A stretch of 64,000 nt of DNA from NCBI GenBank assembly GCA_029582155.1, contig CM055911.1, positions 25,636,090-25,700,089 of the forward strand, in the 5' to 3' direction. This document shows positions 13,345 through 26,800 of the stretch, piece after piece; position 1 is the stretch's first letter; every line of letters begins with the position of its first letter. Position numbers and translations under genes: made by a program. Below the pieces are notes generated by a model. It saw only the letters and a list, made by a program, of their open reading frames with translations. It was not told where the DNA came from and did no database searches. This DNA is from Panopea generosa (Eukaryota; Mollusca; Bivalvia; Adapedonta; Hiatellidae).

Positions 13345-13989
13345 GATTTAACGGACAGTGATATATAAATAATGTAGTTATTGAAGAAAATAGTAATTAT
13401 AGTTTACAACCGTATGACATTGTAGTGTAGTAACACAAATATTATATTATCAGGCTACATACATGAATCCCACATAAATATACACTGATAAGTTTCAATG
13501 AAGATTAATTCACAGATTGAAGATAGTTATTACTATACAATTAATGTACGAATAATAATGATGAATAATAATAGTAACAATGATAATAATAATAACAATC
13601 AAAGAAGAAATGATAAAACAAACCAATGAAAATACTAATGATAATAGCCAAATGTATTAACAATATTAATAAATGTTTTTAAGTTAAAGAATAATACTGG
13701 AAATATGTTAAATGCTGAATGATTCATACAAATAATAATGTCATTATTTATAATATGAAATTGCAATTAAACAGAATCTAATTTACAAATGTTCAAAATG
13801 AAAACTGATTATGATGATGAAAACACTTTAAAATAACACAAGACAAAACGTTTTCATTGCACATGTTTTATGAAGCAATACATTTTTTAATGTGATTTTT
13901 GAATGTGATTTAATGTCATTTTGAACAGATTTCTGGTGATATATGTCTACGTTATATTTGCCATCTTCATTTTTATTGAATATTCAAAA
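13345..13989. other. 3' flank of TRIM-like gene
   Basis: Very AT-rich with ATAATAATA-type simple sequence. A canonical AATAAA lies at 13668-13673, about 324 bp past the stop, and is a candidate polyadenylation signal. No other gene seen. Confidence 0.4.
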
Positions 13990-14137
13990 TGAAAAGAACC
14001 ACTGTTTTTCCGCAAGTAACTGGCAAACTTTCTCACATACTGTTTTCTGACCGAGCAGGATTCGAACCTACAACCTCAGCAATGAGAAGTAACCGATCTT
14101 GAGTGGGCGCCTTAGAACACTCGGCCACGGAGGATCA
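13990..14137 (-). repeat. tRNA-Leu-like SINE (family C)
   Basis: Minus-strand head reads CTCCGTGGCCGAGTGTTCTA with box B GGTTCGAATCCTG, followed by the body seen in other copies (TTTCCAGTTACTTGCGG-type segment). The head resembles a class-II tRNA such as Leu, but the mismatches and attached body mark it as a SINE and not a tRNA gene. Confidence 0.75.
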
Positions 14138-14334
14138 TGTAAATATTTATTTTCATCCATATTTTGTATCAGTGTTTTATATACACATCAATATATATAT
14201 ATATTTATGTATGGGTAAATATCTTTTTCTGAATCATGTATATTCAACAAACATTCGAAAATAAATAAAGGTGTTTTACATTCTGTGTTGTAAAATGTTT
14301 CATTCTTTCAATATTTTTACTTTTTTAAGGAGTA

Positions 14335-14520
14335 CATTTGCAGTGGTAGAGCACCGAACCCATAATCGGCGGGTCGTGGGATCGATCCTCCGCCACGGCT
14401 ATGTGTGGTGTCTTTGAGCAAGACACCTTTTCCGCATATGCTTAGTATTGGTTCTACCCAAGAGAACTTCGAGCGTGATTTGTAAAAGTTGTAAAAACGT
14501 GTTTCACAATTGAAGAAAAA
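14335..14520 (+). repeat. tRNA-derived SINE (family B)
   Basis: Head with CAGTGGTAGAGCACCGAAC and box B GGGATCGATCCTCCG, body GTGTGGTGTCTTTGAGCAAG and tail ending in an AAAAATAAGT-like segment. One of the better preserved copies of this family in the window. Confidence 0.8.
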
Positions 14521-14540
14521 TAAGTAACACCAACACTTTT

Positions 14541-14755
14541 TTGACTTGGCTTTTATGCCATTTTCTACACATGGCAGGTTACATGTGACGTATCCCGTTT
14601 TATTGGCAAATGAAGACCCCAGAATGAAATTAGAACCTCCGTATTTTTGCAAATAACTGAAACCTTTTCTCATTTAATTGTATTGGACCGAGCTGGACCC
14701 AAAACCACGACCTCAGTGGTGAGAGATGAGATCGTTTGTCGACAGTGCTTTCTAC
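14541..14755 (-). repeat. SINE family C, diverged copy
   Basis: Minus-strand match to family C. The plus strand shows CATTTTCTACACATGGCAGG (tail), a diverged body and a decayed tRNA-like head near 14690-14755. More diverged than the copies at 39449 and 56845. Confidence 0.6.
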
Positions 14756-15132
14756 TAAATAGAAACTCACTTTATTCCAGAGGAGTATTTTGATTTGACA
14801 TCTGTTTCAATAAAAATAATCACAATACACTTCAATGACTTCAATAAAATACAAAACATATTAAAATCAACATAAAAAAACAACAAACGTAACAAAAGGT
14901 GGCCTATTATATAACCTCCTATAGCGGCATAAATTAATACAACACACATATTACTTCGGGGCCCTGTTAGCATAGTCAGTAGCGCGCCTCACTTTCATTC
15001 CAGTGGGCGCGAGAACAACGTGCATTATGTCAACAGAAACTTAACTATCATCAATATCAGTAGCGTAGTTAAAATGATATTCAAGCCCACCATGTTCAAA
15101 AAAATACACCATTAAATCTAATATAATCTAAA

Positions 15133-15298
15133 ACACCATTCATTCATTCATTCATTCATTCATTCAATCATTCATTCATTCATTCATTCATCCATCCATC
15201 CATCCATCCATCCATCCATCCATCCATCCATCCATTCATTCATTCATTCTTTCATTCATTCTTTCATTCATTCATTCATTCATTCATTCATTCATTCT
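15133..15298 (+). repeat. (CATT)n/(CATC)n microsatellite
   Basis: About 160 bp of CATT tetranucleotides with a central CATC block, seen directly. Confidence 0.95.
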
Positions 15299-15335
15299 AA
15301 TCTGGAAAAATAGTAATATGGACATTTTTTCATTA

Positions 15336-15665
15336 AAGAGATGGCATGTACTTCTTATTGACTGCAAGAAAATCATTTTTAATATTCAGTCGGTAACGTG
15401 TCAGACTATCAATCCAGGGGTCTTGAGTCAACTTTGAATCCCCGCCGGGCCAGAGTGTTCGTGATGATTGCTATACGACATGGCCCCTCATTACCATTCG
15501 TCTCTCACGACTGATTGAGATGGGAAAGTTATCAGTTCATTACGGAGATGGGTGTGATCTAGTACTGGTTAACCTTGCAGGATTCCACGAAATAGTGGTA
15601 TGGTTAACTGATCGTCTGTTAGCCCTCGATGGCATTAAAACGACGGTAAATATTGAAAAAGACAA
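15336..15665 (+). repeat. tRNA-derived SINE (family A) with 5' extension
   Basis: Same arrangement as 10360..10690, including the shared extension (CTTCTTATTGACTG). Head CAGTCGGTAACGTGTCAGAC, box-B-like region with an insertion, body with CTCTCACGACTGATTGAGA and GATCTAGTACTGGTTAA. Confidence 0.75.
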
Positions 15666-15816
15666 AATCAATTTACGGTAAACAGTCCATAACGAAATCG
15701 GTTTGATGTCAGTCTATAGAGATATACATGATTTAAAGGGACACGTGACCATTTCACTGAACACTGATTTTTCTGCACAATGCAAATATGGAATGAAAAC
15801 GCGTGCACGTGTGCAA

Positions 15817-16025
15817 ATCCGTGGCTGAGTGGTCTAAGGCGCACTCTCATCGCTAATGTCGTAGGTTCGAGTCCAGTTCGATCACAAAACTCCTAAGTGA
15901 AAACGTTTAACAATTACGTGCGGAAGGACGGTGATTCTACTCAGATTTATTCTGAGGTCTTCCTCCATGAATAAAATTGGATATGCCGTATTTTTAAATG
16001 TATTGAAAATGAGGCTAAACCCAAT
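15817..16025 (+). repeat. tRNA-Leu-like SINE (family C)
   Basis: Plus-strand copy: head TCCGTGGCTGAGTGGTCTAA, box B GGTTCGAGTCC, body GCGGAAGGACGGTGATTCTA then TTCCTCCATGAATAAAA, and a tail near AATGAGGCTAAACCC. It shows the full family order of head, body and tail. Confidence 0.8.
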
Positions 16026-16414
16026 TCAAAATACATTTTGAATGGGTCTGGTACACGATTGAAAGGCATTCTTATTTCGCTGATTTGTGACAAGAAAAAC
16101 CTCATTCATTTTTATCTCATTCGACTTTATCTGTAGTTAGAAATAGTGTCGATAAAATTTCAAAACTTATTTTACTTCTATTCCTAAATCTAACATTCCA
16201 GTACTAGTTCTATAAAACTGTTAATAACAGCTTAAATATTAATGTTGTTTCGGATAGCAATGCTCAGATATAAACATTCATACAATGTAAGTGTGAATAT
16301 TGATTTTAAGTGACAGCGTGAACATGACTAAAATCAATTTCAACATTACCGCGTGTACTTTGATAATTCAGTGAATCAGTTAACTGATCCCCCCAATAAG
16401 TATGTACTCAGATT

Positions 16415-17480
16415 ACGTTTTTATTATTTTGTACAGTTTTAACAATAAATCAGCGCTGAAATTAATAAATTATTCTGTAAATTTAAGTGCCATTTTGAAT
16501 AATGAGTCTATCGTGCGAACTAAAAACGGTATTTTACGTTTCGCGTGTACAACAATTAATTTTGTACTGTTCTACATCTAGAGAAATGCAACACTGGTAA
16601 CTTTACCCATGGTTCTAAAAGTGTATTGATTCCATAAATTATCCTATGTTGGTAAAATCATGCAGAAATAAAAATTGGTGTTGACCAGGTTGCTTTTTCA
16701 CAATGTTAATGGTTTGATGACACCCCTTCATTTTTTTGACAATTCTGTCCATTTGTTGCAGTGTATCACAACACATCTTTAAACTGTTATAGCTTTATCA
16801 AACAGTTCCCAAATGTCATCCAAACTTGGCAGAACTCATGAAAATATTCAAATGTTATCATGTGTACAAAGAAATACGACCATTTTAATCATTTTCAACA
16901 AAAATAATGTCATTGACACAACTCTAATTTCTTCGGCGCAGGAATCGTGCCACCGTCATGTAAGGGAGGTAATTCTTAAGCGAGACCTTTAAAACATGCA
17001 TTATTTACAGCTTTGCCTGGTACAGAATTATACTGCAGCGTTTTATACGAATATTAATGTCGCAGAATTTATTTGCAATATTTTACCATTATTAAATATA
17101 TCTACTAAAGTTTCAATAAAGGCATTGTTTAGGAAAAGACGATAGTTTGATAGTTTTCACTCGAACGAATTCCAAAAAGCTTTAAAGCCCACGAGACCAA
17201 GCTGTATAATATATTTATATGACAGACACTGCAATAAACATGTGATAAAATTCGAACAATATCCATTACGTTTTTTTATTTTGTTTTTTTAACCAAGAAT
17301 CAGTCCAGAAATTAATTAATTATTCTAAGCATTTTAGTGCCATTTTAAACAATGAGTCTGTCGTGCACACTAAAACAAAACATGCAAAGGCATTATTTAC
17401 AACTTTATTTTACTGCAGGGTATATTATACGAATATTCATGTCGCAGAATTTATTTTTAAACTTGCAATATTTTACCTTT
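16415..17480 (+). repeat. Imperfect tandem duplication that brackets a mobile-element insertion
   Basis: The flanks 16415-16540 and 16985-17110 (interrupted by the element at 16537..16987) recur as one continuous stretch at about 17270-17480. Shared anchors include AGTGCCATTTT, AATGAGTCT and ATGTCGCAGAATTTATTT. The second copy lacks the insertion and so approximates the pre-insertion sequence. Confidence 0.7.
16537..16987 (+). mobile_element. Solo copy (451 bp) of the composite element's terminal repeat
   Basis: Diverged match along its whole length to the 444-455-bp direct repeats at 42859, 45486, 53424 and 56052. It is flanked by an exact 4-bp duplication, TTTA, at 16533-16536 and 16988-16991. 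Ends are CGTTTCGC and GCGAGACC, short imperfect inverted repeats. The neighbouring duplicate at 17270-17480 lacks it. Confidence 0.8.
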
Positions 17481-17768
17481 ATATCTTAAAACTAAAGTTT
17501 CGATAAAAAAGTCACAGTTTTATCGAAATTAACTTGTTTTTGATGTTGTGACGCTAGTCTTCATATTTGGTCAGTTATTTGCACGCCTGGCGTGTTTACT
17601 AATTTTCAGATTCCCTCCATATATAAAAAAATCCATTGATTAAACCATTTAATATTAAGTAATAATATTGATATTTTAGTAAATTGTCTTAACAAAGAAG
17701 AACTATGTCTCCATTTTATGTTTTAGTTTAATTTGTATACAAATACAAGTTTGGTTTTTATTTTTCAG

Positions 17769-17859
17769 CTGGTACGGAATAACTGAAGTCACTTCCGTTC
17801 AAAGAAGTGCTGACGCCTTGGAACTTATACAAAAGTTCTACTCTTTCGTAGCAAATGGG
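17769..17859 (+). CDS. Exon 1 (first recognised): reprolysin core start
   Basis: Follows TTTTTCAG; reads WYGITEVTSVQRSADALELI then a YSFVANG end, the helix before the conserved N-G-(I/V)-DLR. It starts with one base of a split codon, so an earlier exon must exist. The donor GTTTGT is weak. Confidence 0.75.
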
Positions 17860-20800
17860 GTTTGTAACTTTGGTTTAATCTTACCCTGTTCATGAATCAG
17901 TGAGCTTAGATGCAAGTTGAGATCAAGAAATGTAGCATTTATTTAAAAAATAGTTAGTTCACTACAACAGAAGATATACAAACGATGAATTAAAGGCGCT
18001 TCTTGTACATGCATACAGAAGATATGACCACACACGTACACGAACGCGTACAGTCAAGCTGCGTTTTTAACTTGAAATATGTGTTCATAATTTATCTTAA
18101 AACGACAATATCTTATAATTTTGTTAAGAAGTATGTTAAACTTAAGTTTACTGTATTTATTCATGATTCAAAGTGTACTTTCATAAAAAATAATTCATCG
18201 TTTAAATGTTCACGTTTTTCTTTATTTATTGCAGATAGACTTGAGACTCAAAACTCTTAGTTCAAACGGTATTGACACCCAGGCAGAACTTGTGAATATT
18301 TACGTCCTTCAGGTAATTAATGCACAAATAAGCTCCGACCACCCCAACTCCATATCGTGATTGTCGTGACCTGATAAGTATCCAATCAAAATGTTCGACA
18401 CAATGGAAGTTGTGTGTATAATTTTAATTGTTATATAATAGGTTTTCCGTTTTCAATTGTGCCAAGTGCATTAACACTACAAAGCAGGGCTATGCCTCTG
18501 GCATGAAACCAGGCCAATAAATGTTATTACTGTGCATTCGCTGCTAAAATAACTTTCACGCTCATCGGGTCAATTCAAATGATTTTTAATTTTATATATA
18601 TTGAAAAAAATACACAATTTCGTTATATTGATAAAAGGATTTCTTTAGCTATACGAAAATCATTTGAGCATGCGCATACGCACATATCTAGACTGGGTCT
18701 CAATAATATAATCAATGCTATGCAGTCTATAAATATTATTTCCATGCGTCTTATATAACCACGACTGAGATATCCCTAGCCTGAAACAACACGCTGTTGT
18801 CCATAATTAAGACGTCCCAAATAAAAAGTTTATCATTTGTGGACTGCTGATGAAACAGACCGCGCACATTTCCATTATATCGAAATTGCCGTATGCTTCA
18901 TTCACATTTCTTTAATTCTTTAGCTGGACCCGATTAGCTCAGTCGATAGCGCGCCTGACTATCAATCCAGGTGTCGCGAGTTCGAAATCCCGCCAGGCCA
19001 CAGTGTCCGTGATTACTGATATACGACATTGCGTCTCATTATCATTCGTCTCTCACTGCTGATTCAAGTGGGAAAGTTATCAGTTACTATCGGAGATGAG
19101 TGTGCTCGAATACTGGCTAACCTTCCAGGATCCCAGGAAACAGTGGTTAGGTATACTGGTCGTTTGTTAGTCCTTGGTGGCATTAAAATGACGCTAAATA
19201 TTCAGTTAATCAAACAATCAATCTTTAATATTTGCAGACATCAGCAGAATCTTCATTCACAGAAAATAACCCTGGGTCCGCCATTGACACAGCAACAGTA
19301 CTGACTCAATTGGCAGCTTGGGTCGCTGATAAAAAGCAAAGCGATGCAAGTTTTCCTAAATCGGACCATGTCATGCTGCTTACAGGGTAAGTTTTCGTAC
19401 CTGACCTTGTCTCGCTTACTATGCCCCATCCCACCCCAACCTACTCCATCGTGCCGTACCGTATCATAGTCATAATGTATGGTATTGCACTGACTTTATG
19501 TATTGATTTTTTCTGTTCCACGTCGCTTTCAGCAATGTTTCAGATATGACACGACGGTGTCCGCTTGAGACATTATTGGAGCATGCCGCAGAGATAATAC
19601 ATGTATGAATGGACACACCTGGCCAAGGAGATCCGGAGGATACAATGTTCCTTTAAATCATGCTGAGCCTCAAATAAGGACCATTTTAACTCTACTGAAA
19701 AAGTGTCCGTCCGTTGTCCGTCCGTTAACCTTGTTCATGTTGATGCGATAGAACCTCCATTTTTCAACGAATCGTAACCTAAATTTCACAGCTGTTATAT
19801 ACTCACTATATCTCGAACGAGATCATGTAACAGCGTGATTTGATCACAAATGTCACGGCCACAGGGCTTATAAGCATATTTTAAAGGAAACTTTAAAAAA
19901 ACATTTTCTCTAAATGTTCAAGCCATAGATCTTAGATATTTTACATGTAGCATTGCATGAAGGTCCCCTAAAAGGACTGATGAAGGGGTACTGTGTTCAC
20001 AATTTATCAGAGTTATGGCCCTTTCCTAAATATGAACGGAATTAATATTCTGAATACAAATTATTTTTATCTTATCCAATATTAGACTATGTAACACTAT
20101 TTTCAAAAATCATCAAAGCTAAGTGAAAAAAAAAAATAGATGCCAAAGGGCTACAATGTCGAACCCGTCAGCATATACCTGCGACCCAACAATGTCTCAT
20201 TATGGCGAACATATATACTAGTAGTACGTTGTAAGACATGAAGCGGACACACATTTTTGTACCTATTTTTTTACCTTGAACCTCTAAGTATGACCTTGAC
20301 CTTTTAGTTTCGAACCTGGGTCTTGCGCGAGACATATTGTCTGATTGTGGTGAACGTCTGTGTCATGTTATTTAAACATGTGTCAAATGGTTTATAAATA
20401 TGGAGCTGATACCAAATCGTGTAATTATTTATTATATTAAGCCTCCAAGTGTGACATTGAACTTTGAGTTATGAACCAGGGTCTGACGGGCGACATGTCC
20501 TCTAATTACGGTGAACAGTTGTGACATATCATTTCAAAATTTGTCCTGATGTTTATAAGATATGGAGCGGACACAAGATTTTGTACCAATTCTGACATTG
20601 AACCTTTACGTATGACCTTGACATTTGAGCTACTGACCTGGATCTTGCTCGTGACACTTCGTCTAATTATTGTGAACATTTGTGCCATTTTTTCGTGAAC
20701 TTTTGTGTCAAGTTACATGTACTTCAAAATCCCTCAAACATGAATACGTTAAAATCCGTATACTATCAGACGGACACACGGACACACGCACTTACACCGA

Positions 20801-23800
20801 ACCGCCATTGTGCCGACAAAAATTACCGTGTAAAGTATTGCGTATGATCCGGTCATACCCGGTCATGTATTGAACCCACAATGTGCTGCACACAATCGTT
20901 CATCAAATGAGATTGCTTTAGTGGTTTATCTTTTTTATAGTAAACTATTTCACATTCAAAGAGATTTTAAAACTCTCGGTCAAAGTGAATGTGCCAAATA
21001 CGATAAAACAAGTATGGAACCAAGGTTATAAAACGTTTTTTCCAGGCTGAATTAAAGAATTCATACTTAACTTCACACTGTAACACAGTAAATAACTTTC
21101 TACCTCAAATCAACATTATAATACTTTCAATTCGAGGCCGAGAGGTTTCACTTGATAAGACTCTTGGAAATTGTGGTTGACTACGAATTTGAATTAAGCG
21201 CGAAAACTATTTTATAATCTCAAGGCCCGCTGGTTTATTTAATGATTAAATACAATAATTCTTGTTGTTGGGTTTTCTGGCATCCAACTGTTTATTTCTT
21301 ATAAGTTTTTGTAAACCATCTGTTTCAGACGTGATTTGAGTATAGATGGAGCAGTGTCCGCCGCTGGTAAGTTGACGAACATTGTTGGTGCAAGGGCAAT
21401 AACTCTTTCATCTAAAGTATATGCTAGCTTCAGGTGTTATCTTCTCTTATTGCCTTTGTTTGTATGAACGACAACCCCGACAAAGAAAGGAAGGAACGAA
21501 AAGAGGAAGAAAAATGAAAGAAAGAAAGAATGAATGAATGAATGAATGAATGAATGAATGAATGAATGAATGAATAAATAAATGAATAAATGAATGAATG
21601 AATGAATGAATAAATAAATGAATGAATGACTATATGAATGAATGAATGAATGAATGAATGAATGAAGGAAGGAAGGATGGAACTTACGAAAGAAGGGAGG
21701 GTGAATTAGGGAGAATGAGAAGGAGGTAGGAATGAATGAATGAATGAATGAGCAAGCGAGTGAGGTAGTTCATGAGTTAGTGAGTGAGTGAGTGAGCGAG
21801 CGAGTGAGTGAGTGAGTGAGTGAGTGAGTGAGTGAGTGAGTGAGTGAGTGAGTGAGTGAGTGAGTGAGTGAATAAATAAATACATAAATAAATAAATATA
21901 CTGATAAATAAATAGATATATAAATAGATAGATAAATAGCACCACTGTATAGATAATGTACTTTATTGTGATATTTTAGGTTATGCAAATGTGGGGGAAA
22001 TATGCACAGACGCTTCGCTGTCCGTAGTGGAAGGTCGATTTAACTTTCTGTCTGTCGTTATATCCGCCCATGAACTAGGACACAGGTTTGTATACACCAG
22101 AGCCTTTTTTCTATAAATATATTTTTCTGCAGTAAAAGTTACATAACGTTCAATATCGCTAGGTGTAAGTGTAGATGTATGTGTAAGTGTCAATATCAGT
22201 GTAAATAGAAATGTAAGTGTAGATGTAAGTGTAAATGTAACTTGAAACAGAAATCAAAGTGTAAACGGAAATATAAGTCTAAATGTAAGTGGAAATGGAA
22301 ATGGAAATATCAGTTTCAATAGCACAGGAAACGGAAATCAAAGTGTAAATTGAAATGTAATTGTAAATGCAAATGTAAGTGTAGGTGTAAATAATTTGTT
22401 TAATGTTAATTGAAAAACAAGTGTCAATGGAACAGGAAACGGAAATCAAAGTGTAAATTGAAATGTAAGTGTAAGTGTAAATGTAAGTTTAAGTATAAAT
22501 AATTTGTTTAATGTTAATTGATATACAAGTGTAAATATATGTGTAAATGTAAGTGGAAATGGAAATGGAAATGTTAATGTGATTGTAAATTGAAATGTAA
22601 GTGTAGATGTAATTGTAAGTATCAGCGCAAATGGAAATGTAAGTGTAATTGTAAGTGTGTATGTAAATGAAAATATAAGTGTTATTGTAAGTGTAAGTGT
22701 AAATAAAAGTGTTAATTGAAATATAATAATTAATGGAAATGGAAATGTAAGTGTAATTGTCAGTAACCGTATAAGTGTAAATGTAAGTGTAAATGGAAAT
22801 ATAAGTGGAAATGGAAATGTAAGTGTAATTGTAAGTGCACTTGTAAATGGAAATGGAAATGTAAGTGTAAAATGAAGAGTAAGTGTAAATTGAAGCGGAA
22901 GTGGAAATGGAAATGTAGGTGTTATAAAACGTCAGTGTAAATTTAAGTGTAATTGTTAGTGGAATTGTAAATGGAAATATAAGTGTCAATGGAAATGTAA
23001 GTGTACATGTAAATGTAAGTGTAAGTGTCAATGAATATGTAAGTGTAAATGTAAATTGAAGTGTAAGTGTAAATTGAAGTGTAAAATAAAGTGGAAATGG
23101 TAGTATAAGTGCTATAAAACGCCAGTGTAAATGTCAGTGTAAGTAAGTGTAAATGTAAGAGTAAATGACATTGTCAATGTAAGTTATTGTAAGTGACAAT
23201 GTAAGTGTTAGTGGCAATGTAAGTTGGTGTAAGTGAAAATGTATGTGTAAGTGACATTCTAAATTTAGTTGGTGTAAGTGACAATGTAAGTGTAAGTGGC
23301 ATTGTAAATGTAAGATAGTGTAAGTGACAATATAAGTGTAAGTGGCATTGTAAATGTAAGTTATTGTAAGTGACAATGTAGTTGTAAGTGACATTGTAAA
23401 TGTAAGTAAATGTAAGTGTCAATGTAGTTGTAAGTGACATTGTAAATGTAAGTAAATGTAAATGTAAGTGTGAATGTAAGTATAAGTGACAAAATAAGTG
23501 TAATGGAGATACCAGTGTAAATGCAAATTAGTGTGACATTGTAATTTTCAATATAAATGCAAGAATAGGTCAGTGTAAATGGTAATATAGATGTAAGTGG
23601 TAATGTAATTGTAAGTAACAATGTAATTGTACGCATAATCAAGTGTAATCATATTCAAATATAATCATATTCAAATGTAAGCGTATGCAAGGTTAAGTGG
23701 CAGTGTAAGTGTAAATAATAATGTAAGTGTAAACAGCGTACACCAGTGTAAGAGTATTCAAGTGTAAGCGTATGCATGTTTAAGTGACAGTGTAAGTGAC

Positions 23801-26800
23801 AATGTAAGTGTAAGCAGCCTATTCAAGTGTAAGTGTATGCATGGTTAAGGTACAGTGTAAGTGACAATGGAAGTGTAAGTGTACCAAAGTGTAAGTATAT
23901 CCAAGTATAAGAGGAGCGTAAGTGACAATACAAGTGTAATAAATTGTAAGAATAAGTAAGTGTAAGTGTACCCGAGTGTAAACGTACACACGTGTAAGTA
24001 TATTCAAGTGGTAATGATACTTTAAGAGTAATGGACAATGTTAGTGTAAGAGTTTGCAAGTGTTAGCATACACAACTAAAAGCATACGCAAGTGTAAGCA
24101 TACACAAGTATAACCATACACAGGTGCGAATGTAAGCATACATGTGAGCAAGTTTAAGCGCACGTAATTGTAAGTATAAGAAAAGGGGATGTAATGTTAG
24201 AACACGCAAGTGTAAGTGCCAGTGTAAGCGTGTGTAAGTATGCAAGTATAGGCATATCGAAGTGTAAGAATATGCAAACGTAAACATATCGAATAGTAAG
24301 CATAGACAAGTTTAAGCATATGGAAGTGTAAGCGTATCGAAGTACTAGCATAGACAAGTGTAAGCATATAGAAGTGTAAGCATATCGAAGTGTAAGCATA
24401 GACACGTGTAAGCGTACGCAAATGTAAGCATATCAAATAGTAACCATAGACAAATGTAAACGTACGCAAGTGTAAGCGTATGCAAATGTAAGCATATCGA
24501 ACTGTAAGCGTACTCAATTGTAATTGTAAGTGTATCGAACTGTAAGCATACTCAATTGTAAGTGTATCGAACTGCAAGCGTACTCAATTGTAAGTTTATC
24601 GAACTGTAAGCATACTGAAGTGTAAGCATATCAAATAGTAACCATATACATGTGTAAGCGTACGCAAGTGTAATCGTATGTAAGTGTACCGAACGTACGC
24701 AATTGTAAGCATATCGAAGTGTAAGCTTATGCAAGTGTAAGTATAAGCAGGTGTAAGCATGTGCAAAAGTAAAAGTGAACAAGGGTAAGCAAACACAAGT
24801 GTAAGCGTATTCAAGTGTAAGGGTATACAGTGTAAGTGTAAGCAAGTGTATGTGTACACAAATGGGAATGTCAGTATAAGTGTAAGCAAGTGTATGCATA
24901 CACAAATGGGAATGTCAGTATAAGTGTAAGCATGTGTATGTGTACACAAATGGGAATGTCAGTATAAGTGTAAACAAGTGTATGTGTACACAAATGGGAA
25001 TGTCAGTATAAGTGTAAGCAAGTGTTAATATCGGAATAAAGCAAACATGGACGTGCAAATGTAGTTGTAAATTTCATGTAAATAAGTTTAAGTGTAAATG
25101 TAAGTAAGTGTATACATTTGACAGTGCAAGTGTAAGTGTAAATGAATTGCCGAAGTAACAATGTAAATGTAAGTGGTAAATTTAAAGTCAGTTTAAGTAC
25201 CATTTTAAATGTAAATATTCGTGACAATGTACATGGTACTCTAAATGTAAATGTAAAAATAAATGCAAATGTAAATACAGTTGTAAATATAATGTAAATG
25301 TAAATATGTATGCAAATATAAATGCAGATGTATATATAGATAGAAATAGAAATGTAAATACAAATGTAAATGTAAATATAATGTAAATGTAAATATACAT
25401 AAAGATAAAGGTCAATGTAAATACAATTGCCAATGTAAACAGAATGTAAATGCAAATGCAAATGTAAATGCAAATACAATTACCAATGTAAACAGAATGT
25501 AAATGTAAATGCAAATGCAAATGTAAATGCAAATACAATTACCAATGTAAACAGAATGTAAATGCAAATGCAAATGCAAATGAAAATGCAAATGCAAATG
25601 CAAATGTAAATACAAATAAATGAAAACGATGTTTTGTTGTTAATGTTGAAGTATGATAATGATAGATTATGATGCTATTCAAATATATTATACTCGTTTA
25701 TATATTATAAAAAGTATGTACCTAGATCGCACGTTATTATCATTAGTGTCACTTTGATTTCAAGGGACAAACATCATAAACAGGTTTGAGAAACTATGCT
25801 TCACAATCATAGTATTGTACACACACTTTAAGTTGTTCCATCTTTTTTCGTGAAGTCTTGGAGCCAGTCACGACGGTGAAGGAAACGCGTGCAACAGTGA
25901 CGATGGCTATATTCTCGCCACGTCAAATCAAGTAATGACGGGCGCTGCAGCGAGAAACCCGTGGTATTTTTCCACGTGCTCAGCCGCATCTTTTAATACA
26001 CAGTTATTAAAACTGAACATGTACGTACATATGTTTTATTCAATGCTTAAGTCGTGAATATTATTGACTCATTTATTTTGAGACAGTCATGTGAGCCTGA
26101 AATATTGTTCCGCAGACACAGCCAATGATACCCCACCCAGTGTTATAATATTGTTACCTGGTTAACCAGTTCCACTTTAATTGTATTCTAAGTGTTGAGC
26201 ACCCCGAAGTAAAATTTCTGATACCCTGTGCACGTTCAAGTTCATTTTAAGTTACTGTTATAACTCGTAGAACAAATCGTTTGACGAAATATTATATCAA
26301 TATATATTTGTTTGTTACTTTACCATTCTTGGCACAACAATATTCACATACCATTATTATAAATGTTTATGTCTACAAATTGTGTCCTTGGTTTAGTGAC
26401 AGACACACGGACCCAAGATCGGATAACTGTGTCTTTGTGTCCACGAACCATCTTTAAAAGACGTGTATAAACAGTCATTATGTACACGTCACACGCGACG
26501 TTTAAATTTTAAAAGGAGATATATCGGGGAAACAGAGCTATAACTGTCTTAAAAATAAAATAATTATTAAAATGGATGACAAGCATCTCAATTGCATTAA
26601 TAAATAAAATATGAATGGTTTGGTATGTCAAACACACCAAATTGTGACAAAATCGTGACAAAATCGATATTTGATTTGGAGCGGTAAACTTGAAACAAAA
26701 TCCCCATTCTCAAAATACACAGCACTTAAATACTGCTTGACGTCATTCGGACTCTTTCTTAGATTAAACATTTTTTTACTACGTGTAAGCCTGTATCTAT

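Noticed and set aside
22489..25615. Minus-strand Tyr/Thr/Leu/His-rich open frames
   Set aside because: They are translations of the GTAAGT/GTAAAT short tandem array; several frames are open at once.
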